The position numbers were made by a program, and so were the translations under genes. Under the pieces are notes generated by a model. The model made no database searches. It had not been told where the DNA came from and saw nothing but the letters and a program-made list of their open reading frames with translations. Shown here one piece after another: positions 25,476 to 34,467 of a stretch of DNA of 64,000 bases. The first letter of the stretch is position 1, and each line of letters opens with the position of its first letter. Where the stretch lies: assembly GCF_003581425.1 (NCBI RefSeq), contig NZ_QXTG01000003.1, forward strand, positions 124,293 through 188,292, read 5' to 3'. The DNA is from Amnibacterium setariae (lineage in GTDB: Bacteria > Actinomycetota > Actinomycetes > Actinomycetales > Microbacteriaceae).

Positions 25476-28214
25476 ATGCCCGGGAGCAAGAAGCTGGTGA
25501 TCGTCGAGTCGCCGGCGAAGGCGAAGACCATCGCCAAGTACCTGGGGCCCGGATACGAGGTGCAGGCCTCGGTCGGGCACATCCGCGACCTCATCGAGCC
25601 CAAGAACCTGCCGGCCGAGCTCAAGAAGGGCTCGATGGGCAAGTTCTCCGTCGACGTGGAGAACGGGTTCGAGCCCTACTACGTCGTCTCCGACCAGAAG
25701 AAGAAGACGGTCGCCGACCTCAAGCGCGCCCTCAAGGACGCGGACGAGCTCTTCCTCGCGACGGATGAGGACCGCGAGGGCGAGGCCATCGCGTGGCACC
25801 TCCTCGAGGTGCTGAAGCCCAAGGTGCCCGTCAAGCGCATGGTGTTCCACGAGATCACCAAGGACGCGATCACGAAGGCCCGCGACAACACGCGCCAGCT
25901 CGACACCGCGCTCGTCGACGCGCAGGAGACCCGGCGCATCCTCGACCGGCTGTACGGCTACGAGGTCTCGCCCGTCCTCTGGCGCAAGGTCGGCCCCGGG
26001 CTCTCCGCCGGCCGCGTGCAGTCCGCCGCGACCCGGCTCGTCGTCGACCGCGAGCGGGAGCGGCTCGCGTTCGTCTCCGCGTCCTACTGGGACGTCGTCG
26101 CCCGCTTCGCGCCGCAGGAGGGCTCGTCCTTCACCGCGCGGCTGCAGCGGCTCGACGGCAAGCGCGTCGCCACCGGCAGCCGCGACTTCGACGACCGCGG
26201 ACGGCTGAAGACCGACGCGCTCGCCCTCGACGAGGCCGGCGCCCGCGCGCTCGTCGCCGCGATCGAGTCGGAGTCGCCCGCAGCACGCGTCGTCTCCCTC
26301 GAGACGAAGCCGTACCGCCGACGTCCCGCGGCCCCGTTCACCACGAGCACCCTGCAGCAGGAGGCCGCGCGCAAGCTGCGGTTCAGCGCCAAGCAGACGA
26401 TGTCGGTCGCGCAGAGCCTGTACGAGAACGGGCACATCACCTACATGCGCACCGACTCGCCCTCGCTCTCCGCCCAGGCCACGCAGGCCGCCCGGACCCA
26501 GGCGAAGGCGCTCTACGGCGCCGACACCGTGCCCGACGCGCCCCGGCTCTACTCGGGCAAGTCGAAGAACGCGCAGGAGGCGCACGAGGCGATCCGCCCG
26601 TCGGGCGAGGTCTTCCCGACGCCGGACTCCCTGCGCGGCGCGCTGACGTCGACCGAGCAGCGGCTCTACGACCTGATCTGGCGGCGCACCGTCGCCTCGC
26701 AGATGATCGACGCGACCGGATCCACCGCGACCGTCGTCGTCGGCGTGAACGCGGGCGGCCGCGACGCCGAGTTCTCCGCGAGCGGCACGGTCATCACCGT
26801 GCGCGGCTTCCTCGCCGCCTACGAGGAGGGGCGCGACGAGGAGCGCGACACCTCGAGCGCCCCAGGGGGATCGGCCGACTCCGACGACGAGCGCCTCCCG
26901 CAGCTCGAGCGGGGGCAGGCGCTCACCCCGTCCGAGCCGCAGGCGAACGGCCACGAGACCTCGCCGCCCCCGCGCTACACCGAGGCGAGCCTCGTGAAGA
27001 AGCTCGAGGAGCTCGGCATCGGCCGCCCGTCGACCTACGCGTCGATCCTCTCCACGATCGTCGACCGCAACTACGTCGTGCCGCGCGGCACCCAGCTCGT
27101 GCCGAACTGGATCGCGTTCTCGGTCGTGAAGCTGCTCGAGGAGTTCTTCAGCGACCTGGTCGCCTACGACTTCACCGCGGGCATGGAGGACGACCTCGAC
27201 CGCATCGCCGACGGCGACGCCGAGCGGGTCGACTGGCTGCGCGAGTTCTACTTCGGGCACACCGGCCACCCGGGCCTCCGCTCCGTGGTCGACAACCTCG
27301 GCGAGATCGACGCGAAGAGCATCAACTCGATCCCGGTCACGGACGGCATCACGCTGCGCATCGGCCGCTACGGGCCGTACCTCGAGGTGCTCGAGCCCGG
27401 CGAGCCCGTCGTCGACCCGGAGACGGGGCAGGTGACGGAGCCGGAGCCCGCCGTGCGCCGGGTCAACCTGCCCCCCGACCTCGCGCCGGACGAGCTGACG
27501 GCCGCGAAGGCCCAGGAGCTCGTCGACGCGCCGCCTCAGGAGGACCGGGTGCTCGGGCAGCACCCGGAGACCGGGCGCACCATCATCGCGAAGGACGGCC
27601 GCTTCGGCCCCTACGTCACCGAGGTGATCCCGGAGGACGAGGTGCCCACGGGGAAGGCCGCGGCGAAGAACGCGCCGAAGCCGCGCACCGCGTCGCTGTT
27701 CAAGTCGATGTCGCCCGACAGCGTGGACCTCGACACCGCGGTGCAGCTGCTCGCGCTGCCGCGCACGGTCGGCGACGACTCGGAGAGCGGCGAGCCGATC
27801 ACGGCGCAGAACGGCCGGTACGGGCCCTACCTGAAGAAGGGGACCGACACCCGGACGCTGCCGGACGAGGACAGCATCTTCACGGTCGACCTGCCCGGTG
27901 CGCTCGAGCTGTTCGCGCAGCCGAAGTACGGCGCCCGCCGCGCCTCCTCCGCGCTCAAGGAGTTCGACGCGGACCCGACCAGCGGCAAGCCGATCCGCAT
28001 CAAGGACGGCCGGTTCGGCGCCTACGTCACCGACGGCGAGACGAACGCGACCATCCCGCGCGGCGAGGACGTCGAGGCGGTCGACTTCGAGCGGGCCGTG
28101 CAGCTGCTCGCGGACAAGCGCGCCAAGGGCCCCGCGCCCAAGAAGAAGACCACCACCGCGCGCACGCCGGCGAAGCGCACCACGACCGCGAAGCGCACGA
28201 CGAAGAAGGCGTAG
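25476..28214 (+). CDS. topA: DNA topoisomerase I
   Basis: Relaxes negative supercoils by a type IA mechanism; cytoplasmic, 912 aa. The Toprim domain starts LVIVESPAKAKTI (residues 6-18), with the DEDREGEAIAWHL metal motif near 97. The catalytic Tyr lies in YMRTDSPSLS near 323, followed by TYASILSTIVDRNYV near 510. As in other actinobacteria there are no C-terminal four-cysteine zinc fingers; instead four or five repeated GRFGPYV-type modules (near 700-870) and a Lys-rich tail (residues ~885-912) occur. ATG 25476 is chosen because GAGGAGG lies 5-6 nt upstream. It heads the topA-tmk-holB run. Confidence 0.97.
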   Translation: MPGSKKLVIVESPAKAKTIAKYLGPGYEVQASVGHIRDLIEPKNLPAELKKGSMGKFSVDVENGFEPYYVVSDQKKKTVADLKRALKDADELFLATDEDREGEAIAWHLLEVLKPKVPVKRMVFHEITKDAITKARDNTRQLDTALVDAQETRRILDRLYGYEVSPVLWRKVGPGLSAGRVQSAATRLVVDRERERLAFVSASYWDVVARFAPQEGSSFTARLQRLDGKRVATGSRDFDDRGRLKTDALALDEAGARALVAAIESESPAARVVSLETKPYRRRPAAPFTTSTLQQEAARKLRFSAKQTMSVAQSLYENGHITYMRTDSPSLSAQATQAARTQAKALYGADTVPDAPRLYSGKSKNAQEAHEAIRPSGEVFPTPDSLRGALTSTEQRLYDLIWRRTVASQMIDATGSTATVVVGVNAGGRDAEFSASGTVITVRGFLAAYEEGRDEERDTSSAPGGSADSDDERLPQLERGQALTPSEPQANGHETSPPPRYTEASLVKKLEELGIGRPSTYASILSTIVDRNYVVPRGTQLVPNWIAFSVVKLLEEFFSDLVAYDFTAGMEDDLDRIADGDAERVDWLREFYFGHTGHPGLRSVVDNLGEIDAKSINSIPVTDGITLRIGRYGPYLEVLEPGEPVVDPETGQVTEPEPAVRRVNLPPDLAPDELTAAKAQELVDAPPQEDRVLGQHPETGRTIIAKDGRFGPYVTEVIPEDEVPTGKAAAKNAPKPRTASLFKSMSPDSVDLDTAVQLLALPRTVGDDSESGEPITAQNGRYGPYLKKGTDTRTLPDEDSIFTVDLPGALELFAQPKYGARRASSALKEFDADPTSGKPIRIKDGRFGAYVTDGETNATIPRGEDVEAVDFERAVQLLADKRAKGPAPKKKTTTARTPAKRTTTAKRTTKKA

Positions 28215-28216
28215 GG

Positions 28217-28825
28217 GTGTTCCTGACGCTCGAGGGCGGTGACGCGGCGGGCAAGACGACGCAGGCGATCGCTCTCGAGCGCTGGCTCACCGACCTCGGG
28301 CGCACCGTCGTGCGGACCCGGGAACCCGGCGGCACGGCGCTCGGCGTCGAGATCCGGTCGCTGCTGCTGCACGGCGACCACGTCGCGCCCCGCGCGGAGG
28401 CGCTGCTGTACGCGGCCGACCGCGCGCACCACGTCGCGACCGTCGTGCGGCCGGCGCTCGAGCGGGGCGACGTCGTCGTGCAGGACCGCTACCTCGACTC
28501 GTCCGTCGCGTACCAGGGCGCCGGACGGGTGCTCGACCCCGAGGAGGTCCGCGGGCTGTCGACGTGGGCGACGGAGGGGCTGCTGCCCGACCTCACCGTC
28601 CTGCTCGACCTCGACCCCGCCGTCGCGCGCGAGCGCCGCGGCGACCGCGCCGCCGAGGACCGGCTCGAGGCGGAGGAGGACGACTTCCACGAGCGGGTCC
28701 GAGCCGCCTTCCTCGCCCTCGCCGCCGCGTCGCCCGACCGGTTCGTCGTCGTCGACGCCGGCCGGCCGGCCGAGGAGGTCGCGGCGACGATCCGCGCCGC
28801 CGTCGAACCGCGGCTGCGGCCGTGA
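28217..28825 (+). CDS. tmk: Thymidylate kinase
   Basis: dTMP kinase, converts dTMP to dTDP; 202 aa. P-loop EGGDAAGKTTQ near residue 6, thymidine-binding DRYLDSSVAYQGAGR near 94, and the lid region ERRGDRAAEDRLE near 136. GTG start 2 nt after the topA stop. It follows topA and overlaps holB by 4 nt, so all three are one transcript, linking topology, dTTP supply and the clamp loader. Confidence 0.96.
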   Translation: MFLTLEGGDAAGKTTQAIALERWLTDLGRTVVRTREPGGTALGVEIRSLLLHGDHVAPRAEALLYAADRAHHVATVVRPALERGDVVVQDRYLDSSVAYQGAGRVLDPEEVRGLSTWATEGLLPDLTVLLDLDPAVARERRGDRAAEDRLEAEEDDFHERVRAAFLALAAASPDRFVVVDAGRPAEEVAATIRAAVEPRLRP

Positions 28826-30003
28826 GCGCCCGGGGCGCCTACGCGGAGCTCGTCGGCCAGGCCGCCGCGGTCGACGCCATCACCGCCGCCGCCCGCGACG
28901 CGCGCCGCGCCGACGGCGGCGTCGGCGTGATGACCCACGCGTGGCTGATCACCGGTCCGCCCGGCTCCGGCCGCTCGAACCTCGCCTACGCGTTCGCCGC
29001 CGCGCTGCTCGGCCCGGACGGGGCGGAGGACGGCCGCGTCGACGAGGCCGTCCGCGCGCAGGTCGAGGCGCGCACGCACCCGGACCTCGCCGTGCTCGCG
29101 TCCGACCGCGTCACGATCACGATCGACGAGGTCCGGCGGCTCGTGAGCGCCTCCGCGTACTCGCCCTCCGTCGCCCGCTACCGGGTGATGGTCGTCGAGG
29201 ACGCGGACCGGATGACCGAGCGGACCTCCAACGTGCTGCTCAAGGCGCTCGAGGAGCCGCCCGAGCGCACCGTCTGGATCCTCTGCGCGCCGAGCGAGGC
29301 GGACCTGCTGCCGACCATCCGCTCCCGCGTCCGGGTCGTGCGCCTGCGGGTGCCGGAGCCCCAGGAGGTCGCCGAGCTGCTCGTCGAGCGCGACGGCGTC
29401 GACCCCGCCGTGGCGCTGCGCGCCGCCGAGGAGGCGCAGAGCCACATCGGCATGGCCCACCGGCTCGCCACGGACCCGGAGGCCCGGAGCCGTCGGGACG
29501 ACAGCATCCGGCTCGTGCTCGAGACCGACACGGTGCCGAAGGCGGTGCGCGGCGCCCAGCGGCTGCTCGACGTCGCGAAGGCCGACTCGACGGCGCTGAC
29601 GCAGGAGCGGGACGAGGCCGAGCGGCAGAAGGCCCTCGCCTCGCTCGGCGTCGAGCCCGGCGGGTCCGTGCCGCCCGCCCTGCGCGGCGTGCTCCGGCAG
29701 CTCGAGGAGGACCAGAAGCGGCGTGCCACCCGCGGCCTCCGCGACGGCATCGACCGGGTGCTCGTCGACCTGCTCTCCGTCTACCGGGACGTGCTCATGG
29801 TGCAGCTCGGCACCGGGCTCGCGCCTGTCAACGCCGCGTGGGCGCAGCAGGTCGGCGACCTCGCCGCGCGCACGAAGCCGGCCGCGACCCTCGCGGTGCT
29901 CGAGTCGATCGCGGACGCGCGCCGGCGGCTGCCGGCGAACGTGCCGCCGCTGCTGACCCTCGAGGCGATGCTCATCGGCGTCGCGCTCGCGAGGACCTCG
30001 TGA
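28822..30003 (+). CDS. holB: DNA polymerase III subunit delta prime
   Basis: Clamp-loader delta prime subunit, 393 aa. The Walker A-like loop reads GPPGSGRS (near residue 45) with Arg replacing Lys, consistent with delta prime being a non-hydrolysing AAA+ subunit. Next come RVMVVEDADRM (near 127), NVLLKALEEPPERTVWILCAPSEAD (in part) and the SRVRVVRL sensor region. The zinc-finger cysteines of gamma/tau are absent, distinguishing it from dnaX. GTG start overlaps tmk by 4 nt, and its own stop overlaps the next gene's GTG in the same way. Confidence 0.93.
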   Translation: MSARGAYAELVGQAAAVDAITAAARDARRADGGVGVMTHAWLITGPPGSGRSNLAYAFAAALLGPDGAEDGRVDEAVRAQVEARTHPDLAVLASDRVTITIDEVRRLVSASAYSPSVARYRVMVVEDADRMTERTSNVLLKALEEPPERTVWILCAPSEADLLPTIRSRVRVVRLRVPEPQEVAELLVERDGVDPAVALRAAEEAQSHIGMAHRLATDPEARSRRDDSIRLVLETDTVPKAVRGAQRLLDVAKADSTALTQERDEAERQKALASLGVEPGGSVPPALRGVLRQLEEDQKRRATRGLRDGIDRVLVDLLSVYRDVLMVQLGTGLAPVNAAWAQQVGDLAARTKPAATLAVLESIADARRRLPANVPPLLTLEAMLIGVALARTS

Positions 30004-31517
30004 GGCGCGCGGCCGCCGCGGCGCTCGCGCTGGTGACGGCGCTCCTGCTGGCCGGCTGCGGGATCCTGCCGGCGCCCGACACCACGTCGACGCCCGACGC
30101 GACGGGCGTGCAGGCGGCGCTGCGCCTCTTCTACGGGCAGCGCGTGGTGTGGAAGGACTGCCGCGGCGGCTTCCGCTGCGCCACCGCTGCGGCGCCCGAG
30201 GACTGGGCGGCGCCGGGCGGCGCCCGCATCCGGCTCGCGCTGACGATGCGCCCCGCGTCGGGGAAGCGCATCGGCACCCTCTTCACGAACCCGGGCGGGC
30301 CCGGCGTCTCGGGGGTCGACTTCCTGCGCGGCGGCGGCGCCTCGATCTTCGACCAGGACCTGCTCGACCACTACGACCTCGTCGCCTGGGACCCCCGCGG
30401 GGTCGGCGCCTCCGCGCCGGTCGACTGCTACGGCACCCGGCAGCTCGACGAGTTCCTCTTCAGCGACCCGGACCTGCCCGAGGGCAGTGCGGTCCTGCGG
30501 AAGGAGGTCGAGGGCGACGCGGTCGCCTTCGGGCGCGCCTGCGCGACGCGCACCGGCAGCCGGCTCGCCCACGTCGGCACCGCCGACACGATCCAGGACC
30601 TCGACATGCTCCGCGCGGCGCTCGGGGAGCGGAGGCTCGACTACTTCGGCTTCTCCTACGGCACCTACATCGGCGCGCTCTACGCGGACCGGTACGGGTC
30701 GCGGGTCGGCCGCATGGTGCTCGACGGGGCCGTCGACCCCTCCATCTCGAGCTTCCAGGAGTCCCTCGCGAACACGAAGGCGTTCGGGTCGGCGCTGCGC
30801 GCCTACCTCGCCGCCTGCCTGCGGACCTCGGGCTGCCCGTTCGAGGGCGACGACGTCGACGCCGCGGTGGACGACGTCGCGTCGCTGCTGGTCGAGCTGC
30901 GGCGATCGCCGCTGCGCGCGACCGACGGCCGCGAGGTCAACGGCGCGGTCCTGCGGACCGCGATCGACGCCTCCCTCTACGACGAGGGGCAGTGGAGCAC
31001 CCTCACGACGGCGATCGGCTCGCTGGTCCGCGGTCGGCCCGACGAGGTGCAGCAGCTCGCCGACGCGTACGTCGAGCGGGGGCGGAACGGCTACGCGGGC
31101 AACCTCTTCGAGGCCATCTACGCCGTGAACTGCCTCGACAAGCCGGTGACGAAGGATCCGGCGCAGCTGCGGAGGGAGGGCGCCGAGCTCGACGCCGCCG
31201 ACCCGCTGCGCGCGGCCGACAACACCGAGGACCTCGGCGACCCGGTCTGCGCGAACTGGCCGGTGCCGGCGCAGGGCACCGTGCGCCGCATCACCGCGGC
31301 GGGGGCCCCGCCCATCGTCGTGCTCGGCACCACCGGGGACCCGGCCACGCCGGTCGAGTGGGCGCGCAGCGTCGCGTCCCAGCTGCCGGGCGGCGTGCTC
31401 CTCACCCTGCGCGGCGAGGGCCACACGGCGTACCGGAACCGCGTCGCGTGCATCAACGACCGGGTCGACCGCTACCTCGTCGACGGCGTCGTGCCCACCG
31501 CCACGACGTGCGGGTGA
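30000..31517 (+). CDS. Secreted lipoprotein alpha/beta hydrolase (TAP-like peptidase)
   Basis: 505-aa extracytoplasmic hydrolase of the tripeptidyl-aminopeptidase/Slp type. The lipobox LLLAGC at residues ~16-21 predicts a lipoprotein. The nucleophile elbow FGFSYGTYIG (near residue 217), Asp in TTGDPATPVEW (near 443) and His in GEGHTAY (near 475) form the triad, and the C-terminal TAP-like domain carries paired cysteines (INDRVDRYL region; CLDKPV). Probably cleaves peptides at the cell surface. Its GTG overlaps the holB stop by 4 nt. This actinobacterial holB-peptidase adjacency is common. Substrate unknown. Confidence 0.9.
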   Translation: MRRAAAAALALVTALLLAGCGILPAPDTTSTPDATGVQAALRLFYGQRVVWKDCRGGFRCATAAAPEDWAAPGGARIRLALTMRPASGKRIGTLFTNPGGPGVSGVDFLRGGGASIFDQDLLDHYDLVAWDPRGVGASAPVDCYGTRQLDEFLFSDPDLPEGSAVLRKEVEGDAVAFGRACATRTGSRLAHVGTADTIQDLDMLRAALGERRLDYFGFSYGTYIGALYADRYGSRVGRMVLDGAVDPSISSFQESLANTKAFGSALRAYLAACLRTSGCPFEGDDVDAAVDDVASLLVELRRSPLRATDGREVNGAVLRTAIDASLYDEGQWSTLTTAIGSLVRGRPDEVQQLADAYVERGRNGYAGNLFEAIYAVNCLDKPVTKDPAQLRREGAELDAADPLRAADNTEDLGDPVCANWPVPAQGTVRRITAAGAPPIVVLGTTGDPATPVEWARSVASQLPGGVLLTLRGEGHTAYRNRVACINDRVDRYLVDGVVPTATTCG

Positions 31518-31527
31518 CCCGCAAAGT

Positions 31528-31542
31528 TTGCAGTCCGTGCAA
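31528..31542. promoter_or_regulatory. Palindromic operator before the TetR gene
   Basis: TTGCA-GTCCG-TGCAA, 5-bp perfect arms in a broader partial dyad, ends 11 nt before the tetR GTG. Likely autoregulatory site. Confidence 0.5.
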
Positions 31543-31553
31543 GAATTGACGGC

Positions 31554-32192
31554 GTGACCGACACCGCGGCTCCCGGCCTCCGCGAGCAGAAGCGCATCGC
31601 GACCAAGCGGGCGCTGCAGCTGGCCCTCCTGCAGCTCGCGCTCGAGCGCGGCTTCGACAACGTCACCGTCGAGGAGGTCGCCCAGGCCGCCCAGGTCTCG
31701 ACCCGCACCTTCTTCAACTACTTCGCCTCGAAGGAGGAGGCCCTCACGGCGCCCCACGGCCCGGTGGAGCTGAGCGAGGACGAGGTCGCGCGGTACCAGG
31801 AGGGCGCGGCGGACCCGCTCACCGATCTCGTCGTGCTCATGGCCGGCCGCGCCTCCGGCAAGGAGGACTTCGAGCTGCACCGCCTCCGCCGCGACCTGAT
31901 GCACCGCGAGTCGCGGCTGTTCGGGGACAAGGCGACCCTGATGCAGCAGTTCCGGGAGCAGATCGTCGCGATCGTCGCCGAACGGCTCCGCGCCGACGAG
32001 CTCCGCGAGGGCCGGATGCCCGACGAGGTCGCGCTGCAGGAGCGCGCCGCGTTCACCGCGCTGCTGTGCCTGACGATCGCCCGCCACGGCTGGAGCCGCT
32101 GGGCCGCCGGCGAGGGCGCCACGACGCTGTCGGAGTGCATGCTCGGCGCGCTCGACGAGTTCCGCGAGATCGCGGCCGCGACCACCCGCTGA
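31554..32192 (+). CDS. TetR-family transcriptional regulator
   Basis: 212-aa regulator. The N-terminal TetR helix-turn-helix is at residues ~12-58 (TKRALQLALLQLALERGF, VTVEEVAQAAQVSTRTFFNYF). The C-terminal ligand/dimerisation domain resembles the common actinobacterial TetR_C group found beside exporters. Here no exporter follows: the gene is followed by a terminator and tRNA-Thr, so its targets lie elsewhere or are only itself. GTG start; no strong ribosome site; a palindrome lies just upstream. The ligand is unknown. Confidence 0.88.
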   Translation: MTDTAAPGLREQKRIATKRALQLALLQLALERGFDNVTVEEVAQAAQVSTRTFFNYFASKEEALTAPHGPVELSEDEVARYQEGAADPLTDLVVLMAGRASGKEDFELHRLRRDLMHRESRLFGDKATLMQQFREQIVAIVAERLRADELREGRMPDEVALQERAAFTALLCLTIARHGWSRWAAGEGATTLSECMLGALDEFREIAAATTR

Positions 32193-32196
32193 ATGC

Positions 32197-32228
32197 GAGA
32201 AGCCCGCCCCGGACGGGACGGGCTTCTC
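32197..32228. terminator. Hairpin terminator after tetR
   Basis: Perfect 10-bp arms GAGAAGCCCG / CGGGCTTCTC around a 12-nt loop, 4 nt after the tetR stop and 7 nt from the tRNA-Thr 3' end. It can serve both converging transcripts. Confidence 0.75.
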
Positions 32229-32235
32229 GGTTCGG

Positions 32236-32308
32236 AGCCGCCTTGGGGAATCGAACCCCAGACCTATTCATTACGAGTGAATCGCTCTGCCGACTGAGCT
32301 AAGGCGGC
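32236..32308 (-). tRNA. tRNA-Thr (anticodon CGT)
   Basis: Cloverleaf on the minus strand: acceptor GCCGCCT/AGGCGGC, D-arm GCTCAGTCGGCAGAGC, anticodon stem ATTCA/TGAAT with loop CTCGTAA (anticodon CGT, reads ACG), T-arm GGGGTTCGATTCCCC. Discriminator T; CCA is not encoded. Confidence 0.96.
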
Positions 32309-32406
32309 GAAGGTGCCCGGACGAGTGTAGACGATGGCGCGCGGCTCCCCGCCATCGGCGGCCGTCGTGTCCGGCGGGGGAGCCCGGCACCCCCGTTCGG
32401 GGCCCC

Positions 32407-32412
32407 TACCCT
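32407..32412 (+). promoter_or_regulatory. Candidate -10 (TACCCT) of dacB
   Basis: TACCCT ends 7 nt before the dacB ATG and no Shine-Dalgarno sequence is present; a leaderless start is likely. Confidence 0.5.
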
Positions 32413-32419
32413 GGCGGGC

Positions 32420-33832
32420 ATGCGCAGACGGACCGCCCTCGCCCTGTCCGGCGGCGTCGTCGTGGTCGGGCTCGTCGCCGCGGGCTGGGCCGCGGGGTAC
32501 GCCCTCGGCGACCCCTCGCCGCTCGCCGCGGCCAGCACGGCCGCCCCGGTCGACGCCGCCTCGACCGCGGCCGCCGCCCCGCCGGCGCGCACGGCGACGC
32601 CGACGCCCACGCCGACCCGCACGACGCGGACCGCGTCCGTCGCGCGCACCTGCTCGGTGGCCGGCGCGGCGTCCGACGCGCGGCTCGCGGGCTTCCAGGG
32701 GCAGGTCCGCAACGCCCGCACCGGCGAGGTGCTCTTCGACCGCAGGGGCGCGAAGGCCTCGCGTGCCGCCAGCGTGATGAAGGTGCTCACGTCGGCGGCC
32801 GCGCTGAAGGTGCTCGGCCCCGACCACCGGCTCACGACCCGGGTCGTTCAGGGCTCCCGCCCCGGCGAGATCGTGCTCGTCGGCGGTGGGGACGTCACGC
32901 TGTCGCGCACCCCGGCCGGCACCGCGACCGCGTACGCGGGCGCCCCGCACCTCTCCACGCTCGCGCGGCAGGTGAAAGCCGCGTGGAAGGCGCAGCACCC
33001 CGGGCAGCGCATCACGCGCGTCGTGCTCGACAGCTCCTACTTCGGCGGCCCGAGCTGGCAGCCGACGTGGAAGGTGAAGGAGCGCGCGCTCGGCTCCACC
33101 CCCAAGATCACGGCGCTGATGGTCGACGGCGACCGGGCGAACCCCGCCCTCAACACCTCGCCGCGCGGCTCCGACCCGATCGGCCGCGCAGGGGCCGCCT
33201 TCGCGCGCTACTTCGGCGACGTCGCGATCACCCGGGGCACGGCCCCGAAGGGCGCGGCGGTGCTCGGCACGGTCCGCTCGCAGCCGGTCAGCACGCTCGT
33301 GCAGCAGACGCTGCTCTACTCCGACAACACGATCGCCGACGCGCTCGCCCGCGTCACCGCGATCGAGGCCGGCACCGGCAACACGTTCTCCGCGATCGAC
33401 GCCGCGGTCGTCCCCGCGCTCCGCGCCTACGGCATCGAGCCGACCGGCGTCCGCGTCGTCGACGGCAGCGGGCTCAGCGACGACAACCGCATCCCGCCCG
33501 CCTACCTCACGAAGCTGTTCGTGAAGGTGCTGCACAAGAGCGACGGGCTCGGCCCGGTCTACCGCGGCCTGCCGATCGCGGGCCGCACCGGCTCCCTCTC
33601 CTACGCCGACCGCTTCTCGGGCGCCGCCTCCCGCGCCGACGGGAAGGTGCGGGCGAAGACCGGCTGGATCGACACCGGCTACACGCTCGCCGGCGTCATC
33701 CGCGCGAAGGACGGCACACCCCTCACCTTCGCGTTCTACGCCCTCGGGAACGTGCGGCCGTCGGCCAAGCAGGCCCTCGACTCCCTGACCGCCGACGTGT
33801 GGTCCTGCGGGAACCGCCTGGCGAAGCGGTAG
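32420..33832 (+). CDS. dacB: D-alanyl-D-alanine carboxypeptidase (PBP4/DacB type)
   Basis: Low-molecular-weight class C penicillin-binding protein that trims stem peptides of peptidoglycan. 470 aa. One N-terminal membrane helix (residues ~9-30), then an Ala/Thr/Pro linker to ~75. Active-site motifs are SVMK (Ser near residue 117), SDN in LLYSDNTIAD (near 300) and KTG in RAKTGWIDTGYTLAG (near 412). The long insert between the first two motifs is typical of PBP4. ATG start with a TACCCT box directly upstream. Monocistronic-looking; nicotinamidase follows after 14 nt. Confidence 0.95.
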   Translation: MRRRTALALSGGVVVVGLVAAGWAAGYALGDPSPLAAASTAAPVDAASTAAAAPPARTATPTPTPTRTTRTASVARTCSVAGAASDARLAGFQGQVRNARTGEVLFDRRGAKASRAASVMKVLTSAAALKVLGPDHRLTTRVVQGSRPGEIVLVGGGDVTLSRTPAGTATAYAGAPHLSTLARQVKAAWKAQHPGQRITRVVLDSSYFGGPSWQPTWKVKERALGSTPKITALMVDGDRANPALNTSPRGSDPIGRAGAAFARYFGDVAITRGTAPKGAAVLGTVRSQPVSTLVQQTLLYSDNTIADALARVTAIEAGTGNTFSAIDAAVVPALRAYGIEPTGVRVVDGSGLSDDNRIPPAYLTKLFVKVLHKSDGLGPVYRGLPIAGRTGSLSYADRFSGAASRADGKVRAKTGWIDTGYTLAGVIRAKDGTPLTFAFYALGNVRPSAKQALDSLTADVWSCGNRLAKR

Positions 33833-33846
33833 AGCAGGATGGGCGC

Positions 33847-34419
33847 ATGAGTCGTGCGCTCCTCATCGTCGACGTCCAGAACGACTTCACGGAGGGCGGC
33901 GCGCTCGGCGTCGACGGCGGCGCGGCCGTCGCCGAGCGGATCACCCGCTGGCTGGCGGAGCACCGCGGCGAGTACGCGCTGGTCGCCGCGTCCCGCGACT
34001 GGCACGACGGCGAGGGCGACAACGGCGGCCACTTCGCCACGTCGGCCGCGCCGGACTTCACCGTCACCTGGCCCGTGCACTGCGTCGCGGGGACCACCGG
34101 GGCGGACTACCACCCCGCGCTCGACACGAGCGGGATCGACGTCCACGTGAAGAAGGGGCAGGGCAGGCCGGCCTACTCCGCGTTCGAGGGCACGACCGAC
34201 GACGGCCGCAGCCTCGCCGAGGTGCTGCACGAGCGAGGCGTCACGGACCTCGACGTGGTCGGCATCGCGACGGACTACTGCGTGCGGGCGTCGGCGCTCG
34301 ACGCGCTGGAGAGCGGAGAACGCGTGCGGGTGCTCACCGACCTCGTCGCCGGTGTCGCGCCTGCGACCAGCGAGGCCGCGCTCGAGGAGTTCCGCGCGGT
34401 CGGCGTCGAGACCGTCTGA
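33847..34419 (+). CDS. pncA: Nicotinamidase / isochorismatase-family amidohydrolase
   Basis: 190-aa enzyme converting nicotinamide to nicotinate in NAD salvage. The triad is visible as Asp in LIVDVQNDF (near residue 9), Lys in VHVKKGQ (near 100) and Cys in ATDYCVRAS (near 143). A metal-binding segment SRDWHD..HF near 55-65 matches PncA, favouring nicotinamidase over other isochorismatase-fold enzymes. ATG with modest ribosome site; 14 nt after dacB. Confidence 0.9.
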   Translation: MSRALLIVDVQNDFTEGGALGVDGGAAVAERITRWLAEHRGEYALVAASRDWHDGEGDNGGHFATSAAPDFTVTWPVHCVAGTTGADYHPALDTSGIDVHVKKGQGRPAYSAFEGTTDDGRSLAEVLHERGVTDLDVVGIATDYCVRASALDALESGERVRVLTDLVAGVAPATSEAALEEFRAVGVETV

Positions 34420-34467
34420 GCGGCCGCCCTCCCGCGCCTCCGTAGGATCGGCGGCAGGAGGCGACAC

